Positions 56,528 to 64,000 of a stretch of 64,000 nt of DNA are shown here, piece by piece. The stretch is from Bicyclus anynana. Its lineage: Eukaryota; Arthropoda; Insecta; Lepidoptera; Nymphalidae. Every line of letters begins with the position of its first letter. Position 1 is the stretch's first letter. Under the pieces are notes generated by a model. That model ran no database searches. It was not told the origin of the DNA and worked only from the letters and a program-made list of their open reading frames with translations. The stretch is from NCBI RefSeq assembly GCF_947172395.1, contig NC_069087.1, positions 1,612,001 to 1,676,000 of the forward strand. Reading direction: 5' to 3'. Made by a program: the position numbers and the translations under genes.

Positions 56528-56634
56528 TGGGAAGCGTTGTCGTTTGTAGTGTCATTTTCAAGATCGTAAAGGACGTTTCTTGGGCATCTAGATTTGCAAT
56601 CGGCCTTGCATTTAATGCATTCGTTAATTTCTAA
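56528..56634 (-). CDS. Candidate internal exon, Cys-rich, unassigned
   Basis: On the minus strand an acceptor (TTTTTATTAG, or another at about 56665) precedes INECIKCKADCKSRCPRNVL... and the stretch ends CAG|GTAACA in phase 0. Four Cys are spaced C-x2-C-x3-C-x3-C. No family recognised and no start codon within it. It could be an upstream exon of the LRRFIP transcription unit or of another minus-strand gene. Confidence 0.35.
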
Positions 56635-57199
56635 TAAAAATCTACCTAGATTCCAGATACCTACTGTAGTAAAAGAATGGGACGCATGTACTCGTATTTT
56701 AATAAAATCACCTAACTTTAGATTGGAACACTACGTACTCGTAAAAAAATTCAGCAGGATATGAAAAATTTAATAATATTGTTTTTTTTTGTCTATTATG
56801 TCAATCTGGTCGCGTTAATCCTCGGAACTGGGTATTCTAGGCAGAATGGTAATGCGGTTTTTATTGGTAAATAAGTGAAGCCTAAAGCAACACACGGGCT
56901 TTTTCATCAAAATCAGATCAGATCTGACTAAATTTCCCAAACGAAGTTGCGGCCATCCGTTAACAAGCAGGCGTTACTTTGCGGAATTTCGTTACAATTA
57001 ATGACTGAATGTCACAATATAATATTTATGGGTAAGTTACTAGTGGTAAAACGAGATAAAAATATCTGCCTTAGTCGATCTACGCGAAAATCACGCAAAA
57101 ACGGATTTCATGGTTCCAGTGTCTCTGAAACTAAAAGTCTGTTATGGTAATAACTTAATAAGTAAGGGGTTTTTGGAACAATAAGTGCCCTGATCTGAT

Positions 57200-57240
57200 C
57201 AGATGTCATCTATAACTCAGTTAGAGATTGACCTCTCTAA
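57200..57240. repeat. Short perfect inverted repeat
   Basis: TAACTCAGTTAGAGA and its exact reverse complement flank a 6-base loop. GATCTGATCAGAT-type motifs on either side (56920 and 57190) may be termini of a larger element. Confidence 0.5.
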
Positions 57241-57527
57241 CTGAGTTACTACTGAGAACACAAGACAAATTTGAGACAAAGGCGACATGACAAAAAGTCG
57301 TTAGTGTGATTTTATACTAAACACGCGCTGCAAGCGGAAAAAATTAACGATCTACCAAGTAAAAAGCTATCGCGGGCGATTAACTGTTACTGTGGAGTTC
57401 TCGTATAGTCCGACGGAACGGGACCGAGCGGTGCGCGGACGCACGCGACGCAAATATCGTGACATTTTGCAGCGCATCTGCCTATAGGGCTGGCTCTTTG
57501 GCAATAATAAAGTATGGTTCGTGAACT

Positions 57528-57660
57528 GTAGCTTGGTGCGAGTGACAGTTGCCGTATGACGTTGATTTTACGATAATAGTCATAGTAGTACTATGACTAT
57601 TATCGTAAATCGCGGCAAACTTTCAAGATTAAAATGAACTGTCACCTGCACCTTGCTACA
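57528..57660. repeat. Long palindromic element
   Basis: The centre, 57567-57609, is a 43-bp palindrome with 21-bp perfect arms (TTTACGATAATAGTCATAGTA). The outer arms GTAGCTTGGTGCGAGTGACA and TGTCACCTGCACCTTGCTAC pair imperfectly. A relative lies at 36497-36602. Confidence 0.8.
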
Positions 57661-57862
57661 TCGCACGAGCTTTAGCAGGCATCCGCGACTTTGTCGGCGT
57701 GACAAAGCATATTCCTTACACTTCGAATTATAAATGAGAATTAGTAGACTCAGAGTAGTAAAAAAGTGGGAAGGTGTGGTTCGGACATGGACAAGGGTGA
57801 TTCGGGACGTAAAGTTTCAATTTGACTTTAACGTCCCGTTTCAATCAGAACGGGTCGTGACA

Positions 57863-58110
57863 CTGAAAATCTTGACGTTCCGCAAAATGGGAGAGGTCAG
57901 GTCCAATACAACGCACAGATAACAAACATCGCAGCCCTGAGCGAGTAACTGCTGTGCGATGCGTTTACATTACCGTACCGATACAGCATAGACATGTTGG
58001 TGAACTGAAAATCGTGACGACCCGCGCAAATTTGGAAAACAGACAATAAAAAGCACAGGTAACAAACGCGGCAGCCCTGAGTGAGTAAGCGCCGCGCAAT
58101 GCACGTGAGA
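57863..58110. repeat. Two tandem units of about 142 bp
   Basis: Unit 1 from 57863 and unit 2 from 58005 share CTGAAAATC.TGACG, CACAG.TAACAAAC, GCAGCCCTGAG.GAGTAA and GCG.TGCG/GCAATGC blocks in the same order. No coding frame spans both. Confidence 0.55.
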
Positions 58111-58301
58111 TACGCTTTCGTAATAGCAAAGGTGAATGATCGACGATTGATCCAAATCGCTGCAATATTTGCGATCTCTCTCAGCTCATCGCTGCACTAC
58201 AATTGGGCCGGTTCCTTTGGCGACGGATCTGGCACTCGATATGATAAGCAAAGTCAAAATAAACGCTTTATTTACGGCTTCTACCTTTGATATGCACGTT
58301 G

Positions 58302-58440
58302 GTTCAGAGGTTAGCCTATGTGGCTTCCGATCACGAGATCCTGGTTTCGAGTCCTGGGTCGGGCTACGGGCTCGCCCTCCCATGACCGTGAGGTCGGGGG
58401 ACTATTGGAGGTGGTGGGTCGTTACGAGGAGATTTTTCAA
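58302..58440 (+). mobile_element. SINE (tRNA-derived, group 4)
   Basis: CAGAGGTTAGCCTATGTGGC, a GATCACGAGATCCTGG anticodon-arm-like part and B box GTTTCGAGTCC, then a GC-rich body. Group partner of 1735-1805. Confidence 0.6.
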
Positions 58441-58689
58441 GTAATAATTGTCGGCCCAAGCAGATGGCTCAGCTGCTGGCCTATTCATTAATTTGGTAAA
58501 ACAAACTATTAGAAACATACATCCAATCAACAGAGATATGTCATCTATCGACTGTATGATATTCACGAGGGGTTGTCAGTAGGCACCAGATTACATTTTT
58601 ACATAGAATGTCAATTTCGTATATGTCAACTACCATAAGTCAAATTTAGTGAATTAGCTGATGGTAAGTAGAAAGCGCAGTGTTGGTCG

Positions 58690-58821
58690 ATCCCCCACTA
58701 GGTGGACCAAGGATATTAAGCGGGTTGCATGGAGCCGCTCGATGCTGGCGGCTCGAGACCGATGTTCTTGAAAGTCCGTGCAAAAGGCCTATGTCCAGCA
58801 GTGGACGTATATCGGCTGATA

Positions 58822-58898
<77 letters not shown>

Positions 58899-58935
58899 CA
58901 TGATGATGATGATGATGATGATAATGATGATGAAG
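58690..58935 (+). mobile_element. LINE 3' end with GAT/ATG microsatellite tail
   Basis: GGGTTGCATGGAGCCGCTCG, CAAAAGGCCTATGTCCAGCA and GTGGACGTATATCGGCTGAT lead into about 115 bp of ATG/GAT repeats (58820-58935). The poly-Asp, poly-Met and poly-Ile ORFs on the two strands are artefacts of this tail. Confidence 0.75.
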
Positions 58936-59323
58936 TTGAAAACCACCGCCTATAAACAGAGCAACACAATCTACAAATTACCGCTCGCGTCCCGCAACCT
59001 GAGGCGCAGGCGTCAAGCCACATTAGCCTGCAATTACACCGGCAACTAAGCCCTATAGACCAGAACAGCAATCCAGTTTAGCGGCAGACATAAACATAAT
59101 GATAACTAATTCCCCAACCAAGCTATATATATTTGCAAGTATTAAAGTAACACTCCAGCGACCAGACTTCATTCGCGGTGTCTTCACAAACAAATGCACT
59201 TTTAAAAATCATAGATTAACATAATTTACAACGAATAAAATATTTATCATCATGCACAATGTTTCCTTCCTGTGTGGAGCTGTGTTCGTGTGTTTAAATA
59301 TCTAACCATAAAACTTTCGCAGC

Positions 59324-59630
59324 ATATCAACCAATATTCGGCTCACTGCTGAGCTCGAGTCTCCTCTCAGAATGAGAGGGGTTAGGCCAATAGTCCACCA
59401 CGCTGGCCCAATGCGAATTGGCAGACTTCACGCATGCAGAGAAGTAAGAAAATTCCCTGGTATGCAGGTTTCCTCATGATGGTTTTCCTTTACCATTTGA
59501 GACACGTGATATTTTATTTCTTAAAATGCACACAACTAAAAGTTGGAGGTGCATACCCTTGACCAAATTCGAACCCACGCCCTCCGAATCGAAGGCAGAG
59601 GTCACATCCACTGGGCTATCACGAATCGTC
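59324..59630 (-). mobile_element. SINE (group 2)
   Basis: Reversed copy: TATTCGGCTCACTGCTGAGC, CTCAGAATGAGAGGGGTTAG, CCAATGCGAATTGGCAGACT, CAAATTCGAACCCACGCCCT (B box reversed) and CACTGGGCTATCACG. Confidence 0.75.
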
Positions 59631-59639
59631 TAACGTCTT

Positions 59640-60505
59640 AGAAAATCATACATTAACATAATTTTCATTTAAATTTTTTATCCTTTCTGCGTGAATGTGA
59701 AAGCTGATCCTCCAATCATTATTGTAATTCATTGTTCAGCTGTGTTCGTATGTTTAAATAATTATATCTAACCATAACAACTTTCGCAGTATAGCATTAG
59801 CTTTACATTTTAAAACTAATTAAATAGAAGTAAATCTAATTTACATGCTAAATGCTCTCCATGTCCTCGCATAGCGAAGCGATTGCAACCCGCATCACGT
59901 AATGTGTTGACAAGGGCGGCATCTCTACTGTGAGTGTTTTCATTGCATTTATGCGACTTCCTTAATTGCACGCAAATGCATTCTCAGTTGCGTTCAAAAT
60001 TGTGCCCTACTTTCTATTTACAACACCATTCGCTGACTCCTACGGATCCAATATACCCTTGTTGTGCTACGGACAATTAAATCTCGGGTTCAAGTATCGA
60101 AACAGGCCACCAAAAATGATTTGTTTTTTCGCCTGAAGAAAAATCTTAGAGTATAGCAACAAAAAGTGACACTTTATACGTCGTATTGTTTGATGATGGC
60201 TATTATATATGGCTATTATAGTGAAGCGCCACGGCTTGTAAATACAAGGTATCAGAATCGACAGACTTTTTAAAATGAAAGAAATTTTCAAGTAAAAGAA
60301 AATTTTAAATAGAGTTCATATTATGCAAGTAATTGTTGTATATGAAGCCTATAAATAGCCTGTTTTAAAAAACAACGCGTGAGGTTTATACAACGTTAGC
60401 CACGAAGGCATTTCAAATTCAAAATTCATTTCATTAAGGCATAGGCTTAGTTTACCAGCACTTTTGAAACGACACTGGTTTATTTAGGTAAGAATCCCAT
60501 GTTCA
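59640..60505. other. Gene-free stretch
   Basis: I see no supported gene, RNA or bounded repeat. The ORF at 60067-60291 has no recognisable motif. Confidence 0.45.
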
Positions 60506-60510
60506 CATAC

Positions 60511-60722
60511 TAGCTAACGCCGCGCGGTTTCACCCGCGTGCTTCCCGTTCCCTATCCCGGTATTCCCCGTAGGAATATGGGGATAATATATAGCCTATAG
60601 CCTTCCTCAATGAGTGGGCTATCTAACAATGAAAGAATTTTTTAAACAGGACCAGTAATTCCTGAGATTAGCGTATTCAATCAAACAAACAAACTTTTCA
60701 GCTTTATAATATTAGTATAGAT
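60511..60722 (+). mobile_element. Short dispersed element (ACTAGCTAACGCCGCG type)
   Basis: Second full copy of the family at 12173-12366: ACTAGCTAACGCCGCGCGGT head, TAGCCTATAGCCTTCCTC, GTGGGCTATCTAACA, and tail TATAATATTAGTATAGAT. Confidence 0.7.
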
Positions 60723-61196
60723 ATACGAAAAGTTGTGGCACGTACACTTGTAAGAGTATTCGATCTAACATTACAATCATTATTATCACCTTATCACCCC
60801 TCTTTACAACAAAAATATTTATAAACGTTCATAATTATTAACATTCCTATTCCTGATTCAGATTATAAATTGGCACACAATATAATATGACTCACACATT
60901 ATACTATTACAACTACACTAATAATACTTTATACGAGTACTATTTTGATACAATTTATTTACATACATAAACATAATACATGAATCACCAAAGTCGAATG
61001 CATGTTCGTTATGTGAACATCCGTGCACCGCAGTGGCGCACATAAATAGTCGCGTATCTGTGATATTACTCTAACTCATTAAATTATCACTTTAATTTTA
61101 AGTGAGAGTGGTGTGTTCGTTCCGACTGACATCGTAAAGCGTTCTACACACTTGCGTTTCAGAAATTAGGATCAAGCCAAAAAAAATAACGACAAA

Positions 61197-61253
61197 ATGT
61201 TTCTCGCTGAAAAACATGAAGCGCCAAAAAGGAAGCCATTTTCCAAAAATAAG
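61197..61253 (+). CDS. Candidate first coding exon, unassigned
   Basis: ATG at 61197 gives MFLAEKHEAPKRKPFSKNK, then a donor AAG|GTAATA in phase 0. The purine-rich leader and the upstream stretch 61080-61190 look like a 5' UTR. If real, it starts a plus-strand gene whose other exons lie right of the window. A SINE fragment follows within its intron. Product unknown. Confidence 0.4.
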
Positions 61254-61271
61254 GTAATAGAAGCGATACCA

Positions 61272-61402
61272 TCTTCATCATCATCATCATCATCATTATC
61301 GACCCATATTGGGCTCACTGCTGAGCTCGAGTCTTCTCTCGGAATGAGAGAAGTTAGGCCAATAGTCCACCACGCTGGCCCAATACGGATTGGCAGACAA
61401 AC
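61272..61402 (-). mobile_element. SINE fragment (group 2)
   Basis: TCATCATCATC run, then GGGCTCACTGCTGAGCTCGA, GGAATGAGAGAAGTTAGGCC and CAATACGGATTGGCAGAC; the tRNA head side is missing. Confidence 0.7.
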
Positions 61403-61419
61403 TGTACATTATGGCAAAT

Positions 61420-63740
61420 AAGCAACACCGGCAATTTTCCATAGATAAAGAGGAAAGATTGTTGTGGTTTTTTTTGTTTGCATTGAATATGCCCTGAAAC
61501 CACTGCAGCGATTTGAAAAACTCTATCACTATTAGATTCACATTATACCTGATAAACATAGGCTATTTTCGGGAAGAAAATTGCTAATTTTGATTGATTA
61601 TTAAATTGATTAATAAAAATGGCTTCAAACTACAGCATACATTTGTATCACATGAACAGATCATAACGCAACAACAAAACATTGATAATGACAACAAGAC
61701 TTTAATGACATAGAACTAATATAAAAAAAAATAAACTAGCAACCGATATTGACTGTAATCTTTTAAATAGTCAATTAAGTTAAGTGGGCTACACTCGCAA
61801 AAAAAAAATGTTCTAGAAACCTAAAAGCTGCACGGAACGTCAGTCACGAAAGTTCGTGTGAAACAGTTTTTACAGTACACACAATAGGTACACGCGTGTA
61901 CTTGCCTACGTACTGTAGTGTACGTACTGTACTACCAGGACATAAACGTAAGAGACTACGGATATAAGAAGCAGCTTAAGTGCTTTACGTTCTGTGTAAG
62001 AGACGATAGCACAACTAATAGGTCATCATACAGGTCATCATAATCATGATCATTTTAATGGATTATTTAAATGGCCAGGCACATCTCCATACTGAGTCGA
62101 TTTAGAGGTTACATGTTGCTCTAATGGCGAGTGTAGGGTAATAAATAATGTTTCACTGTACCGATCACTAAAAGATTTTTATAATAACCGGGACCAATAA
62201 CAGAAAAAACGTGCTCTTCGATGCATGGTGTGTAATGCAATATAAGAAACTTCCAACTCAGAGCTGATATTAAATATTTCTTGGAAGACAGAAACACTCA
62301 TGATCACTAAAATATTTTCATGAAAATTACGTAAAGTAAGTAAAGTTTAAGGTGTTCTTCGAGGCAAAGGTTGTAATACAACCAACTCAGGGCTGGTTGT
62401 CTTCTTTGAGAATTTCTTGGGAAATAGAAAATCTCAATATTTATAGCTCGATCCTGGGCCTCACAATTAGGGCGATCATCACAAATGCTCATTAATAATA
62501 CCTAATCGAAGCAACTTGATGGGATGGAAGCACCATATCCCTCGCTCTTATAGATCTCTTAAAGAGCAGAGATTCTGCGCAGTAGCCCTTAAAAATAGAC
62601 TCATGATGATTAAGTGGGAAAGAGAAACCTTCTGATATTTTCGTCATTGTTCTATCTAGTCAATAAGTAACTTATATTCTACTAGACTAGACTACTATAT
62701 TCTATAATGGCTACTGTATCTGAATCATGCTATTTAGACCGGCGATCTCATTTGCTGAAATCTTTATGTTGCTGTGAGTCACATAATGAAGAGTTTTTGC
62801 GAGGGCCCCTCACAGTAGGTAATTGACTTCAGAAAAACGAGACGGTTAGAATTCGTTTGTTTTTTGTTCTTGGTTTCGCCCGCGTGCATTTCGGGTCACA
62901 TTGTACCTTGTCCTCCTTTGGTCCGGCATAAATATATTTCAGATATTGTTACTGTAGATCATATAAGACGGAATGTATCAGATTGCACTGAACATAGTCG
63001 AATAAAAAATGGCTTGGATTTTAAATTCGATCTTTAACTTTCACATAAGACAGGGAACTTGATAGTTAAAATCAATCTTGGTTATTTAGATTCAGATTAT
63101 AAAAAGAGTAATTTCTCACTCAGTTTTTCTGTCCTCAGTTCTGCCCTTCTCAGTCCCTAAGAAGAAAGTGGATAAAATATAGAGCTTAGCTTAAAAATAT
63201 AGTTCTACAATGCTCATCATAGCCTTTTTAAACCATGTATTGATTGTTATTAAATTAAATAATAATTTGATATTTCAAACTCTGGGTGAGTACGAATTCG
63301 ACCCAATCTAGAACACGAATCTGGGAACCCATGATGCACAGCCGAATAACTTGTTATTGGACAAACGCGATAGTTTTATATGTATACAGACAATGGGAAT
63401 TTTCAGAGCATGTAAGTAGGCACTGACAGGGTTACATTTAAGCCAAAGAAACCCAGATTCTAGATGTATAACGAGATAACTGTCTTAACACTTACTTGTC
63501 TCGTACTTAACTCGCGAGAGAAATCATCAAATCATACGTAATGGGACCTATTACATGACTAAACCTCCACCCACTGCACTTCCGATCTTTACCGTTCGCG
63601 ACGCCGTGATGTTGCAAACTGCAAGCTCATTATGTAAAACAACTTTCGTTTTTTGATGACAGCGACGCACATCCGTCACAGTGACCGCACAAACACATAT
63701 ACTGATACAAGTATAGTTTCTCCTCTTAAAAGTGAAGTAT
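61420..63740. other. No gene recognised
   Basis: AT-rich with a small palindromic cluster near 61890-61935 (TACGTACTGTAGTGTACGTA). It may be intron of the gene that could start at 61197. Confidence 0.4.
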
Positions 63741-63751
63741 CGAAAAGTAAT

Positions 63752-63960
63752 TTATTTTGATATTCCCCATGAAACTGCTGCGTTGCAGTCAGGACTCGAC
63801 AAAAATCTGAAATCAGCAACGGACGAAAAGCCTTCTACGAACGATTCCATCGCGAAGGTCCGACGACCTTGATCTTTATGTGGTGACATGATATTTGAGG
63901 TCAACAACATATAGTTAAACTTAAAGGCGCCCAACTTGAACTCCTGACAACCTTCCATGA
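63752..63960 (-). other. Unassigned open stretch at the window edge
   Basis: A minus-strand frame from an internal Met at about 63958 runs about 68 codons (MEGCQEFKLGAFKFNYMLL...) to a TAA at 63752. Composition is protein-like, but no family is recognised. It may belong to a repeat or to an exon cut by the window end. Confidence 0.3.
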
Positions 63961-64000
63961 TATATTTAAAGAAAGAAAAACGGTGCAACAAATTGAACTT

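Noticed and set aside
58680..59049. Poly-Asp, poly-Met and poly-Ile ORFs on both strands
   Set aside because: They come from the GAT/ATG microsatellite tail of a LINE 3' end.

Overview
The window is animal nuclear DNA, almost certainly from a moth or butterfly (Lepidoptera). The background is AT-rich, introns have GT..AG borders, and the repeats are of lepidopteran type: four tRNA-derived SINE groups, short elements with the core CGCGACTTCGTCCGCG and a tail ending AAGTATAGAT or similar, LINE 3' ends closing on an ATG-rich microsatellite, and many palindromic MITE-like elements. The species cannot be named from this sequence.

Layout. (1) 460-4196, minus strand: the 5' part of a thioredoxin reductase gene (an exon for a mitochondrial presequence, then an FAD-binding/CxxxxC exon); the rest lies left of the window. 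(2) 4305-6345, plus: a complete five-exon short-chain dehydrogenase/reductase gene. Its start codon is 108 bp from that of the reductase, head to head. (3) 6346-13242: repeat-filled intergenic DNA with no host gene. (4) 13243-18543, minus: a 1766-residue zinc-finger/PHD protein encoded by one exon, best matched to Drosophila MESR4. (5) 19339-22044: a young Ty3/gypsy LTR retrotransposon with identical 5-bp target duplications and nearly identical LTRs; protease and reverse transcriptase are missing, and gag runs in frame into RNase H and integrase. It lies between the 5' ends of MESR4 and the next gene. (6) 22273-24764, plus: the complete three-exon Mediator subunit gene Med19. (7) 24765-35576: no host exon recognised; part may be a long 3' UTR of the next gene. 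(8) 35577-49483, minus: a LRRFIP1/2 homologue (flightless-interacting coiled-coil protein). Seven exons are secure by homology and phase; an acidic first coding exon at 49130-49483 is inferred. (9) 49500-64000: mostly repeats, with three short candidate exons (56373-56431 plus, 56528-56634 minus, 61197-61253 plus) that I cannot assign.

The genes are unrelated housekeeping or chromatin genes, not a pathway cluster, although the first two are both NADPH-type oxidoreductases on one compact divergent promoter. I see no CRISPR array, rRNA, free-standing tRNA gene or bacterial-type operon. The points most worth a second look are the alternative starts of thioredoxin reductase, the in-frame deleted LTR element, the CCCTA/CCCCTA arrays that appear to have grown at one site inside a dispersed element family, the LRRFIP exon wedged between LINE fragments, and several long perfect or near-perfect palindromes.
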